Source: Vreelandella nigrificans (GTDB taxonomy: Bacteria; Pseudomonadota; Gammaproteobacteria; Pseudomonadales; Halomonadaceae). Taken from it: a DNA stretch of 64,000 nt. Shown here piece by piece: positions 32,176 through 41,266 of the stretch; position 1 is the stretch's first letter, and each line of letters starts with the position of its first letter. Position numbers and translations under genes: made by a program. Location: contig NZ_NWUX01000005.1 of the NCBI RefSeq assembly GCF_002374315.1, forward strand, positions 1-64,000, in the 5' to 3' direction. A model generated the notes under the pieces. That model saw only the letters and a program-made list of their open reading frames with translations. It ran no database searches and had not been told where the DNA came from.

Positions 32176-33123
32176 ATGACTGAACCAACCAATATTAAGT
32201 TGGCAACGAGACTGCACAAGATAAATCTCAATTTATTATTGGTTTTTCATACGCTTTATTGGAAAAGAAGCTTAACCCTTACCGCAGAAGCGCTCTGCCT
32301 GAGCCAGCCAGCAGTTAGCCATTCGCTAAAGAAATTGCGCCTGTTGATGGATGACCCGCTATTTATTAAAACGCTGGATGGCATGCAGCCAACCCCGCTT
32401 GCCCGGCAGATGGATGCCGCTGTGGCCAAAGGATTGTTCTACTTCGATCAGGCTATTTACAGCAATAGCGAGTTTTCGCCTGCCACGTCGAAACGCGAGT
32501 TTCGCGTCAGTCTAGTGGACTATGTAAGCCAGCAGTTACAGCCTAAGCTCATTCAGCACTGTTTAACCCATGCGCCCGACTTATGCTTCAACATGTTGTC
32601 TACCCGCATAGCCAGTGCCGAAGATGCTCAGCACGCTATACAAGCCCACGATATCGACCTCGCCATGGTGCAGTTGGAAAGCTTGCCCCTCACCTCTTAT
32701 CACGAATACCTGTTTGATGATGTGATTGGCTGTGTTGGTGATGCCACCCAGTACGGGGAGAGCAACACGATCACGCTTGACGCTTTTTTAAACGCCCCGC
32801 AAATTGCATTATCTCATCGCGAAGATAGCCCACTGTTAATCAATGAAAAGTTGAGAACACTGGGGTTAGAACGCAAAATCGTCGCCAAGACGCCCTATAT
32901 CACTCCTCTTCAAGAGATACTGGTCTCGACGAATTTACTCTGCGTGGTGACTGAGAGTGCTGCCAAGGTGATTTGTCGCAATAATAGCCTGAAGTTCTAC
33001 GCCCTGCCCCTGGATGTAGCGCCCTTTAAAGTATGCCTGTGCTGGGACGAAAGAAAGGATCACGACTCAGGCATACACTGGTTAAGATCGCTAATTAGGG
33101 AGCTGATAACACCCGCTCCCTAA
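32176..33123 (+). CDS. LysR-family transcriptional regulator (NodD/LeuO-like branch)
   Basis: A 315-residue LysR regulator with HTH at about residues 18-77 (LNLLLVFHTLYWKRSLTLTAEALCLSQPAVSHSL spans it) and an effector domain from about 100. The N-terminal INLNLLLVF-type start and PLFIKTLDGMQPT are typical of the branch that includes NodD and LeuO. It lies between the two related TRAP receptors and converges on the FAD oxidase gene. It is a good candidate regulator for both. No strong ribosome site is seen before ATG 32176 (ACCAGCCTG). Confidence 0.86.
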   Translation: MTEPTNIKLATRLHKINLNLLLVFHTLYWKRSLTLTAEALCLSQPAVSHSLKKLRLLMDDPLFIKTLDGMQPTPLARQMDAAVAKGLFYFDQAIYSNSEFSPATSKREFRVSLVDYVSQQLQPKLIQHCLTHAPDLCFNMLSTRIASAEDAQHAIQAHDIDLAMVQLESLPLTSYHEYLFDDVIGCVGDATQYGESNTITLDAFLNAPQIALSHREDSPLLINEKLRTLGLERKIVAKTPYITPLQEILVSTNLLCVVTESAAKVICRNNSLKFYALPLDVAPFKVCLCWDERKDHDSGIHWLRSLIRELITPAP

Positions 33124-33158
33124 AGGCTGGCGGTGCTTACTGACTTTTCAGGCAAACG

Positions 33159-34550
33159 CTAGTCCAGTGCTATCACCTTGCCGGGGTTCAATAGGCATTT
33201 GGGATCCAGCGCGGTTTTCAGGCGTTTCATTAAGGCGATCTCCTCACTGGTACGGGAAACCGACAGGTAGTCCTTCTTCTCAAGGCCAATACCGTGCTCT
33301 GCAGAAATAGACCCACCAAACGCTTTTAGAGGCGAATAGACAAGCTGTTCAACCTGGCGTCGGCTGTCCGGCCTATCGTCGCGCACCGTGATCATAATGT
33401 GTAAGTTACCATCACCAAGGTGGCCAAATACCACCATTTTTCCTGCTTGAGGCCACTGGGTTTTAAGGTTCTCTTCTAAAATATCGACATACGCTTCCAT
33501 GCTGGGAATCGGCAGGCTGACATCGTAGGAGAACATTGGCTTCAGCTCGCTCACCAGTGCTTCGATATCTTCTCTTATGGCCCAGATGGACTGACGCTGG
33601 GCTTGCGAGCTCGCTAAGACCGCATCGGTGATCAAATCGGCCTCTAGCGCCTTTTGCAGCACTTGGGAAAAGCGTTCGGCGTCCTCAGCCTCATCCAGCC
33701 CCAGTGTTTCAATAATGGCGTAGAAGGGTGAGTCATCCGCTAGCACAGGCGCGTGCTTACCGCTTTCGGTGGTCATCAGTTTATAGTGATTATTCCACAG
33801 CGCTTCAAAGGCACTGAGGCTATTGGCTAGCTCACGAGAGACAAGATTCAGCAGCTGGGTCAGCGCATCGAAAGAGGGCACCGCAACTAATGCCGTTTGT
33901 TCGCTGGGCATGTGCGGCTGTAACCGTAGTACTGCACGGGTAACGATTCCCAGCGTACCTTCACTGCCAATAAACAGCTGCTTCAGGTCGTACCCTGCAT
34001 TGTTTTTCAGCATTTTATTCAATGAACTCACCACGGTGCCGTCACTAAGTACAGCCTCTAACCCCAGCACCTGCTGGCGCATCATTCCGTAGCGTATTAC
34101 CCGTATGCCACCGGCATTGGTGGCGATGTTGCCACCAATGGTGCAGGAACCTCTTGCCCCCAGGTCAAGTGGGAACTGCATATCGATCTCTTGCGCGGCT
34201 TCCTGTACGCGCTGCAGAGTCACCCCAGCTTGAACCTGAATAGTGGAGCCAACCGGGTCGATCTCCTCTATTTGGTTCATCAACTCCAGTGAAACGACGA
34301 TTTCATCTGGGCTTGCCACACCGCCATGCACAATGCCGGTCATGCCGCCGTGTGTCACCACGGGTTGGTCGGCCTGATAGCACACAGCCATGACACTGCT
34401 CAGTTGCTCTGTGCTGCGCGGCCTGACAATCGCCTTAGCGCGACAAGGCGCCCCTGTAAACCAATCTACGCTGCGCTGCGAGACATCGTCACCAAGCAGT
34501 ACCCCCGAAGGGCCGACGATTGCCAAAAGGTCGTTCAGCAACTTATCCAT
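33159..34550 (-). CDS. FAD-binding D-2-hydroxyacid dehydrogenase (GlcD/DLD-like)
   Basis: A 463-residue flavoprotein of the VAO/PCMH fold. FAD-binding N-terminal domain (about 35-215): RPRSTEQL, GGMTGIVHGG, GARGSCTIGGNIATNAGG, SEGTLGIVT. C-terminal cap (about 220-460): FGHLGDGNLHI and ISAEHGIGLEKKDYL, with His residues as found at the active site and metal site of D-lactate, glycolate and D-2-hydroxyglutarate dehydrogenases. It would oxidise a D-2-hydroxy acid to a 2-oxo acid. It is divergent from the TRAP-5 operon, so that transporter probably imports such an acid. Confidence 0.88.
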   Translation of the reverse strand: MDKLLNDLLAIVGPSGVLLGDDVSQRSVDWFTGAPCRAKAIVRPRSTEQLSSVMAVCYQADQPVVTHGGMTGIVHGGVASPDEIVVSLELMNQIEEIDPVGSTIQVQAGVTLQRVQEAAQEIDMQFPLDLGARGSCTIGGNIATNAGGIRVIRYGMMRQQVLGLEAVLSDGTVVSSLNKMLKNNAGYDLKQLFIGSEGTLGIVTRAVLRLQPHMPSEQTALVAVPSFDALTQLLNLVSRELANSLSAFEALWNNHYKLMTTESGKHAPVLADDSPFYAIIETLGLDEAEDAERFSQVLQKALEADLITDAVLASSQAQRQSIWAIREDIEALVSELKPMFSYDVSLPIPSMEAYVDILEENLKTQWPQAGKMVVFGHLGDGNLHIMITVRDDRPDSRRQVEQLVYSPLKAFGGSISAEHGIGLEKKDYLSVSRTSEEIALMKRLKTALDPKCLLNPGKVIALD

Positions 34551-34842
34551 TTCTTATTCCTGTTTTAGCTGGCTACACCATTGGTCTAAGCATTTGGCTT
34601 TTTAAAAGCCCTGCAAAGCTTTCTCCAAAAGTGCGCAATTAAAAGTAACCGCTTGCAGGCTAGCGCCAACCGACAAATCACTCAAGCCCAAGATCTATAA
34701 AGATTTTTTGGATTAGCAGAGCGAATAATGGAATAAAAATAAGTAATTTGTCCCCTAGGGTTAATGTGATATAGATGAGCGTTAAGAAGATAATAAAACC
34801 ACGCCTCACTATAATAAGAACCACTAATTCTTAGGAGATAAT
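34551..34842. promoter_or_regulatory. Divergent promoter region between FAD oxidase and TRAP-5 operon
   Basis: A 292-bp region with no gene. TATAAT at 34810-34815 is a good -10 candidate for the rightward operon, and AGGAG at 34833-34837 its ribosome site. No convincing -35 at 17 bp. The left half should hold the promoter of the minus-strand oxidase. Confidence 0.45.
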
Positions 34843-35883
34843 GTGAATAACTTTGCCCGCTTTACGCTGAACACTGTGACGAAATCGACACGCCAACTGA
34901 AACAGTTAACACTCCCCCTTATTGGTGTAGGCCTACTCAGTATTCCCCTTGCTGGACACGCGGAAGAGATAGCCCCTACCACGCTGCGTCTGGCCCATGT
35001 GGTGAATACGGAAGATACTTACCATATCGCTGCCGAGCGCTTCCAACAGCTGGTTAGCGAACATACCGATGGCGCGGTTACCGTGGAAATTTATCCGAAT
35101 GCCTCACTGGGCGATGAGCGTACCTTGTTAGAGGGTATGCAGATCGGCACTGTGGATATGGGCGTTATCACCAACGGGCCGGTGGCTAACTTCGTCGATG
35201 AATTCTCCGTTTTTGAGCTGCCGTTTCTCTTTCCCAGCTCCGAAGCGGCCTATGCTGTGCTGGATGGTGAGATCGGCCAGGAAATCCTAGGCAAACTACA
35301 GGATGTGAACCTGAAGGGATTGGCATACGCTGAGCGTGGCTTTCGGAATATCACTAATAGCCAGCATGCGATCAATGTCCCTGAAGACCTTCAAGGCCTA
35401 AGGCTGCGAGTCATCGAAAATGAGGTTTATGTTGATACGTTCCGCGGGCTCGGTGCCAACGCTGTCCCCATGGCCTGGACAGAGACATTAACCGCCTTGC
35501 AGCAAGGCACTATTGATGGCCAGGAGAACCCGGTTAATGCTATTCATGCCTTTAACCTTGCGGAAACCCAGGACTACCTAACGATGACTCGGCATATTTA
35601 TGCGCCAGCAACGTTTATCATGAGCCTCCCCACCTGGAACGGCCTCCAAGCAGAACTTCAGCCCATTGTGCTGGACGCCGCCAAACAAGCATCTGCATAC
35701 GCAAGGGAGCAGAATGCTATTATGGAAGCCGAGCAACTGGCTGAACTTCGCGAGGCAGGCATGGAGATCAACGAAACTCCAGATATGGAAGCCTTCCAGA
35801 CCGCCGTGGCACCAGTGTATGAGAAGTATGGCGAGCAGTTTGGTGATTACCTACCGCGCATTCAGGAGGCGCTAAATCAGTGA
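34843..35883 (+). CDS. dctP: TRAP transporter substrate-binding protein, DctP (system 5)
   Basis: A 346-residue periplasmic receptor starting at GTG, five bases after AGGAG; an ATG two bases earlier is out of frame and stops at once. The N-region is long (about 24 residues before the hydrophobic core LPLIGVGLLSIPLAGHA). Marks: TLRLAHVVN, LLEGMQIGTVDMGV, LRLRVIENE (binding Arg) and QQGTIDGQENPVN. The nearest relative in the window is the orphan at 31057. Its TGA overlaps the dctQ start. Confidence 0.92.
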   Translation: MNNFARFTLNTVTKSTRQLKQLTLPLIGVGLLSIPLAGHAEEIAPTTLRLAHVVNTEDTYHIAAERFQQLVSEHTDGAVTVEIYPNASLGDERTLLEGMQIGTVDMGVITNGPVANFVDEFSVFELPFLFPSSEAAYAVLDGEIGQEILGKLQDVNLKGLAYAERGFRNITNSQHAINVPEDLQGLRLRVIENEVYVDTFRGLGANAVPMAWTETLTALQQGTIDGQENPVNAIHAFNLAETQDYLTMTRHIYAPATFIMSLPTWNGLQAELQPIVLDAAKQASAYAREQNAIMEAEQLAELREAGMEINETPDMEAFQTAVAPVYEKYGEQFGDYLPRIQEALNQ

Positions 35884-36407
35884 TGGCGTTTGCACAGCCA
35901 CTTTTAACACTGCTACAACGCATCGAACGCGGGCTGGATGCCATCATCCAGCCCGTGGTGTTTGCCGGCATGGCAGCTTTAATCGGTGTCATTACCCTGC
36001 AGATTGTTTCGCGCGTCTTTTTCAGCGCTGTTGGCTGGACAGAAGAGGTGGCACGCTTTCTGCTGGTATGGATTACGTTTCTCGCTAGTACGCTAGCCTT
36101 TCAGCGAGGGCGGCATATTGCCGTTACCTTTGCGGTGGATGCCCTTCCCCTGCCGTTACGCAAACTGGCCCGTTTGGCTGCACTGGCCGTGATGCTGGCC
36201 TTTATGGTGATGCTGATCATCATTGGCTATCGCTATATGCAGGTGCAGAGTTTTCAGAAGTCTGCCTCACTACGGCTCTCCATGACCTATGTTTATGCGG
36301 TGATTCCGCTCTCTTCCGCCATTATGGCGTGGTACGCCTTAGTGGATATGATTGAAGTGCTGATTAACGGTGAACCGACGGCTGCCGCCGAGGAGAAACC
36401 GCTATGA
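35883..36407 (+). CDS. dctQ: TRAP transporter small permease, DctQ (system 5)
   Basis: A 174-residue four-helix subunit with signature GWTEEVARFLLVWITFLASTLAFQRGRHI. ATG 35883 shares its A with the dctP stop (TGATG); a GTG at 35880 is also possible. The last helix is followed by an acidic tail (AAAEEKPL). ATGA overlap with dctM. Confidence 0.92.
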   Translation: MAFAQPLLTLLQRIERGLDAIIQPVVFAGMAALIGVITLQIVSRVFFSAVGWTEEVARFLLVWITFLASTLAFQRGRHIAVTFAVDALPLPLRKLARLAALAVMLAFMVMLIIIGYRYMQVQSFQKSASLRLSMTYVYAVIPLSSAIMAWYALVDMIEVLINGEPTAAAEEKPL

Positions 36408-37666
36408 CACTGGTACTGTTTGGGCTGTTTTTCCTATTCATGTTATTGGGTGTCCCCATCGCCTTTGCCATTGGCGCCAGCGCTCTTTATGCCTTACATC
36501 AATCTGGTGTGCCGCTGATGGTGGTCACCCAGCAGATGTTTCAGGGTATTAACTCCTTTGCCTTGGTCGCTATCCCGATGTTTATTCTGGCCGGGGATTT
36601 AATGGCCCAGGGTAAGGTGAGTGAGCGGCTGGTAAGCTTTGCCGACTCTCTAGTGGGCTTTATGCGCGGTGGGCTTTCGGTGGTGTCGGTGATGGCGGGG
36701 ATGTTCTTTGCAGCTATTTCCGGTTCCGGTGCGGCCACCACAGCGGCTGTGGGTTCAAGTCTGGTACCTGAGCTTAAACGTAAGGGTTACGACCCAGCTT
36801 CGGCGGCAAGCCTAATCGCTGCCAGTGGCACCATTGGCGTGGTAATTCCCCCTTCGGTGCCGATGATTATCTACGCCGTCATTGCCCAGCAGTCGGTGTC
36901 CAAGCTGTTTTTGAATGGCTTTTTACCTGGGTTGGCAATGGGGCTAGGCTTAATGGCCATCGCGATTACTCAGGCGTATAAGCGCCAGTATCCCAAAGGT
37001 ACGCCGCTATCCCTGGCAACTATTTGGCGCACACTGAAGGCGGCCAGTTGGGGCCTGATGACCCCGGTTATCATTTTAGGCGGCATCTTCTCAGGTATCT
37101 TCACACCATCCGAAGCGGCGGTTGTGGCGGTGAACTATGCGCTACTGGTCTCGCTGTTTGTATACCGTGATTTGACGCTGCCCCAGGTGTATAAGCTACT
37201 CATTCGCTCGGCGATGACCACAGCGGTGATTATGCTGGTGATTGCCATGTCGGCAGTGCTGAGCTGGACACTGTCTAGCTGGCAAGTGCCCGGCGCCATC
37301 GCCCAGTCGGTGCTGTCGCTTTCCACCAACCCTTACGTGATTATGCTGCTGGTGGTGGCAGTGATTCTGCTAACCGGGGTGTTTATCGAAACCGCTAGTG
37401 CGTTGATCATTCTCACCCCGGTGCTATTGCCGTTGGTGCTACAACTGGGGATCGACCCGATTCACTTCGGCTTGATTATTGTAGTGGGGCTTTCCATTGG
37501 CATGATTACTCCGCCGGTGGCAATCAACCTCTACGTGGCCTCGTCAGTAACCCAGCTGCCGCTGGAACGCATCACTCAAGCCATTATCCCCTATTTACTG
37601 GGGCTGATAGGGGTGCTGTTACTGGTGGTTTACGTGCCTATTTTATTGGGTTGGTCGGGCCGATAA
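36404..37666 (+). CDS. dctM: TRAP transporter large permease, DctM (system 5)
   Basis: A 420-residue polytopic subunit: FALVAIPMFILAGDLMAQGK, FFAAISGSGAATTAAVGS, GTIGVVIPPSVPMIIYA and SIGMITPPVAINLYV. It is the closest in the window to well-studied C4-dicarboxylate DctM. The operon ends at the terminator at 37688-37715. Confidence 0.94.
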   Translation: MTLVLFGLFFLFMLLGVPIAFAIGASALYALHQSGVPLMVVTQQMFQGINSFALVAIPMFILAGDLMAQGKVSERLVSFADSLVGFMRGGLSVVSVMAGMFFAAISGSGAATTAAVGSSLVPELKRKGYDPASAASLIAASGTIGVVIPPSVPMIIYAVIAQQSVSKLFLNGFLPGLAMGLGLMAIAITQAYKRQYPKGTPLSLATIWRTLKAASWGLMTPVIILGGIFSGIFTPSEAAVVAVNYALLVSLFVYRDLTLPQVYKLLIRSAMTTAVIMLVIAMSAVLSWTLSSWQVPGAIAQSVLSLSTNPYVIMLLVVAVILLTGVFIETASALIILTPVLLPLVLQLGIDPIHFGLIIVVGLSIGMITPPVAINLYVASSVTQLPLERITQAIIPYLLGLIGVLLLVVYVPILLGWSGR

Positions 37667-37687
37667 ACCAACGTTTACAATCCCCTC

Positions 37688-37715
37688 AAGAGAGCCTTAT
37701 TGGCTCTCTTTTTTT
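37688..37715 (+). terminator. Rho-independent terminator of TRAP-5 operon
   Basis: AAGAGAGCC at 37688-37696 pairs with GGCTCTCTT at 37702-37710 around TTATT, followed by a run of T to 37715. It lies 22 bp after the dctM stop. Confidence 0.9.
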
Positions 37716-37759
37716 CGGCAGCGCTTACTTATTCGCAACCTGTATTTCAAGTGATGAAC

Positions 37760-38812
37760 TTACGCTGAATACTCACCAGTCTGGCACGACTTTCGAAACT
37801 GCCCTGGTGTTACTTCAAAAAGCTGGAAAAAGCAGTTACGAAAATGGGAGATACTGACAAAGCCGGTAGCAACTGCCACCTCGGCAACGGGCTTATTAGT
37901 TTGTTGGAGAAGCTGGCGCGCACGCGTTAGGCGAAGCTCCATATAGTATCGAGACGGGCTGGCGTTAACGTAGTTACAAAACAAGCGCTCCAGTTGGCGT
38001 CTGGAAATATTGACCCAGTTGGCTATCTCAGAGATGGAGAGAGGTTCCTCAATATTATTTTTCATTAACTGTAGCGATATTTTAAGCTTTTCTGGCAACG
38101 TATAATTTTGGTCAACTCGTAACGTTGAAATATCAGGAGAGTCCAGGCCTTTGTCACAGCTAAGCATCTCCTCAACCGCGCTGACCACTTCATTACCACA
38201 GTCCGACCTTACCATTTCAAGCATCATACTCAGAGAACTACTCGCCCCTGCGCAGCTGAGTCGATTACGATCTACAATAAAGCTCCGGCTCGATACCGAT
38301 ACATCCCAGAACTGCTCTGCCATCATCGCACGTCCGTCGGGATGATAAGCGCACTGGTAGCCGCTCAATAGCCCCGCTTCTGCTAGAAAATAGGCACCGT
38401 TCCATAATCCTCCTAGCACCACACCTTTGCTGTCAGCACTTCTCAGCTTGCTGCGGAGAAGATTAGTTGTTTTAGGTGGCACACGTAAACCGCCACATAC
38501 AATAATTACATCGACTTGAAGGCTGGCAATATCGAACATTTTCAAAGACACATCCGTTGCCACCTCAATACCCAAGTCAGAAACTGTTGCACTTCCCTCG
38601 TTACCTACTACCAATACTTCATATAGTGTGGCCGACTTCATTAAATTCGTCGTAACCAGCGCATCCACAGCGCCAGTAAAAGCCATCATTGAAAAGTTCT
38701 CCAGTAGTACAAATGCAACTTTTTTACTTTTTTTAGTTATTACTGAAGTGCCAGCACTATAAACATAGGGCATGTTTTTATTTTTCAATACACTTGAAAA
38801 TTTATCTTTCAT
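37760..38812 (-). CDS. GlxA-type AraC-family regulator (DJ-1/PfpI domain plus AraC HTH)
   Basis: A 350-residue regulator. Residues about 30-200 form an amidase-like DJ-1/PfpI sensor (VAFVLLENFSMMAF, IIVCGGLRVP, GGLWNGAYFLAEAGLLSG); the catalytic Cys of active members is replaced by Trp-Asn, so it is a ligand sensor only. Residues about 245-345 hold two AraC HTH motifs (ISEIANWVNISRRQLERLF, VAEVAVATGFVSISHFRNCF). Relatives such as GbdR and CdhR sense quaternary amines. ATG 38812 follows GGGGTGAG; GTG 38815 is the alternative. Divergent from TRAP system 6, its likely target. Confidence 0.9.
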   Translation of the reverse strand: MKDKFSSVLKNKNMPYVYSAGTSVITKKSKKVAFVLLENFSMMAFTGAVDALVTTNLMKSATLYEVLVVGNEGSATVSDLGIEVATDVSLKMFDIASLQVDVIIVCGGLRVPPKTTNLLRSKLRSADSKGVVLGGLWNGAYFLAEAGLLSGYQCAYHPDGRAMMAEQFWDVSVSSRSFIVDRNRLSCAGASSSLSMMLEMVRSDCGNEVVSAVEEMLSCDKGLDSPDISTLRVDQNYTLPEKLKISLQLMKNNIEEPLSISEIANWVNISRRQLERLFCNYVNASPSRYYMELRLTRARQLLQQTNKPVAEVAVATGFVSISHFRNCFFQLFEVTPGQFRKSCQTGEYSA

Positions 38813-39665
38813 CACTCACCCCAAGTATTTTATTATATAAACAGCCTTTATTATTAAACAACTCATTTCATATACTTTAAATCTCCAACCAGATACTTAA
38901 GAAGGGCCTAAACAAGTAGCGGTATGCGTCAATTCTCACTTGAGCCGACAAAAACCGAAAAATCAGACACTATTCTCCCGCTCTTTGTGCATTTCTTGGC
39001 CGTATCCCCACTCTTTGTGCGGAAAACGGACACAGTAAGCCTATGACTTTCTGTTGCTTGGAGTACAGCTTCTGTCGGGTGCTGAGCCACCTCGCACTAT
39101 ACCCATAAACGTCGTTGCAGTGCAGCGCTCTGCCAAGGGCGTGGTGCTCTAGCAAGATTTTGCGGCGGGCCTTTCTCTTCCTGCCCTGGTGTTCGGCTTC
39201 GATGTGATCCATGGCAACACTGAACCCTATGCGGCTGATGATGGCCTTCTTATCGCTGATGCCTAGGAGTTATTCAGAGCCTCCATGGCATTCGGCTAGC
39301 ATCAACGATACTCACAAGACAAAATCAGGCAAAATAAATGCCAAAAAAGCAAAATGCACCAAAAAACCTCTTATCAAATAATTTCAAATCGTATCGTTAG
39401 CTGTGAAATCATTATAACAAGCATCATATGCTTAACTGGCAGCTCCCTATCTCCTAAGCTCCCTATCTCCTAAAATGGCGTTTAAGAAAACCACTTCTCA
39501 TATAGCAGAAATTTCATACGGCTTACCCACAACTATTTCACTAAAACTCATTCCTTTTTTTAAAGATGTCGCCATCCAATCCATAAATGTCGCAACAGCA
39601 ACCTTTTTAATAATGAAACCTGATTCAAGATAAAGATCCACTTCGCTCCTCTGAGAAACATCGTT
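38813..39665. other. Long intergenic region with a decayed coding remnant and a tandem repeat
   Basis: Of these 853 bp, 38813-38930 and 39300-39665 are AT-rich promoter-like DNA. 38970-39212 on the minus strand keeps an 80-codon frame (HIEAEHQGRKRKARRKILLE and similar) of higher GC with no ribosome site; it looks like part of an old transposase-type gene but I cannot name it. AGGAGTTATTCAGA at 39265-39278 also occurs at 20644-20657 and may be an IS end. A 16-bp unit AGCTCCCTATCTCCTA is present twice in tandem at 39441-39472. Confidence 0.5.
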
Positions 39666-40691
39666 ATGAACAATTCCAAAAGAAAAAAGTTCACTCTCTC
39701 TATATCTACTTTATTATCATTAACGTTTATTGGAGGTGCACAAGCAGATAATATCTCTCTAAAGTTTCATAGTGGACTTTCTCAATCCCGCCCCGAAGCA
39801 GAGCAGATTGATAAATTCGCTAGCCTAGTGAGCGAAAAATCAGGTGGTGAGCTTGAAATTGAAGTCTATCATGCGGGCGCTTTAGGCTTAAAAGAAGCCG
39901 ACATGCTTAGGATATTGCAGCAAGGCATGGTCGATATGGCGCTACTGTATGGTGAATATTACACCCGTGATGCACCTTCTTTGGCCTCTGTATACGCTCA
40001 GGGCGCTATTACAGAGTCTTCGCAACATGATGAAATTCTTGATGTGATAAGAGAGCTCTATGAGGACGGCTTCTCAAACTGGAATATCCAAATCGTTGGT
40101 GGCGTTGTTGCTCCTATTTTCGATGTAGGTTTACACTGCAAAGAGCCGGTTCACTCCCTGGCAGACCTACAGGGTAAGAAAGTCCGCGTCTGGTCCAGGC
40201 ATCTTGTGGATACCTTTGAATTGCTGGACGTTTCAGCTCAAGTCATCCCTCAAAATGATATGTACATGGCGCTTCAAACAGGTGTTGTAGACTGTGCCTA
40301 CTACCTATCTACCGTGGCCCCTACTGTTTCGCTTCAAGAAGTCACCAAGTACGAATCTTACTTACATCCTTGGGCAGCCTCGCCTTGGCTTTTCGGTATC
40401 AGCGAAAGAGCGCTATCCCGTCTTAACAATAATCAGCGCCAAGCTCTGGAAGAAGCGGGTGAAGAGATTTGGAACGAGACCCGTGCCACTGCAGTAGATC
40501 CAGAGCGTGAGGCGCAGGCACGCCAAGTGCGCGAAGAACTGGGAATCGTCATGCTTCCCGATTTCTCGGACGATGATGTCGAAACATTCGTTGGAGCTGC
40601 CTGGCAGGCGTGGAAAACCATGGCAGAAAACGCCGGAGAGGACGGTACACGCTACTACAACACGGTGACCCAAGTAATTTCCGAAGAGTAA
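39666..40691 (+). CDS. dctP: TRAP transporter substrate-binding protein, DctP-like (system 6)
   Basis: A 341-residue periplasmic receptor with a basic N-region (MNNSKRKK) and signal peptide ending GGAQADN. Binding Arg is in GKKVRVWSRHLVDTF; second-lobe motif DMYMALQTGVVDCAYY replaces QENP. Two cysteines (in GLHCKEPV and VVDCAYY) could form a periplasmic disulfide; they are absent from the other receptors here. Separated from dctQ by a hairpin that could favour excess receptor mRNA. Substrate unknown and probably distinct. Confidence 0.9.
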   Translation: MNNSKRKKFTLSISTLLSLTFIGGAQADNISLKFHSGLSQSRPEAEQIDKFASLVSEKSGGELEIEVYHAGALGLKEADMLRILQQGMVDMALLYGEYYTRDAPSLASVYAQGAITESSQHDEILDVIRELYEDGFSNWNIQIVGGVVAPIFDVGLHCKEPVHSLADLQGKKVRVWSRHLVDTFELLDVSAQVIPQNDMYMALQTGVVDCAYYLSTVAPTVSLQEVTKYESYLHPWAASPWLFGISERALSRLNNNQRQALEEAGEEIWNETRATAVDPEREAQARQVREELGIVMLPDFSDDDVETFVGAAWQAWKTMAENAGEDGTRYYNTVTQVISEE

Positions 40692-40715
40692 AAGGGTATT
40701 TAAACCAACCTTAGA

Positions 40716-40745
40716 AAAGAGCCAATTTTTCTTGGCTCTTTTTTT
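40716..40745 (+). terminator. Intra-operon terminator or attenuator between dctP and dctQ (system 6)
   Basis: AAAGAGCCAA at 40716-40725 pairs with TTGGCTCTTT at 40732-40741 around TTTTTC, then T to 40745. It has the full form of a rho-independent terminator yet lies inside a dctPQM operon, so it may let most transcripts stop after the receptor gene. Confidence 0.82.
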
Positions 40746-40759
40746 GGAGTTAAACCGTG

Positions 40760-41266
40760 ATGATTAAAAGAGTCAACAATATCCTTAATAATATCGCTTA
40801 CCTCTCATTTTTACTTGGCGTAGCCAGTGGAATTGCGATGACATCACTTATATTTGTCAGCACATTAATGCGCTATTTAGGTGGTCGCCCTTTACGATTT
40901 TCTGATGAACTAGCAGGTTTATTATTCTTAACTCTAACCTTTCTCTGCCTACCTTACGTGCTTAATAAAGGTCGCCACATACGCATAGAGATACTCGTTA
41001 GTCTAATGCCAAAGAGTATCGTCAACATAATGGATTTTATCGCCGTTATCGTGCTGCTTACGTTCTGCTCTATATTCGCCTACGAGTCCTGGAACTTCAT
41101 GCACTTCTCACTCTCGCTAAGCTCGCGTACTGATATAAGCGGCATACTTCTATGGCCTTGGATGAGCATTATGACATTTTCAATGGTGCTTTGTATTTTG
41201 ATTCAGCTAAGCCATGGTTTTACACAACCAACCGCCAATGTAACTTCAACTGAGGATGTAATCTAA
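40760..41266 (+). CDS. dctQ: TRAP transporter small permease, DctQ (system 6)
   Basis: A 168-residue four-helix subunit: LRFSDELAGLLFLTLTFLCLPYVLNKGRHI is split between the interhelix signature and helix 2. GGAG lies 10 bases before ATG 40760 and 7 before GTG 40757, so either start may be used. Its stop overlaps the dctM start as TAATG. Confidence 0.9.
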   Translation: MIKRVNNILNNIAYLSFLLGVASGIAMTSLIFVSTLMRYLGGRPLRFSDELAGLLFLTLTFLCLPYVLNKGRHIRIEILVSLMPKSIVNIMDFIAVIVLLTFCSIFAYESWNFMHFSLSLSSRTDISGILLWPWMSIMTFSMVLCILIQLSHGFTQPTANVTSTEDVI

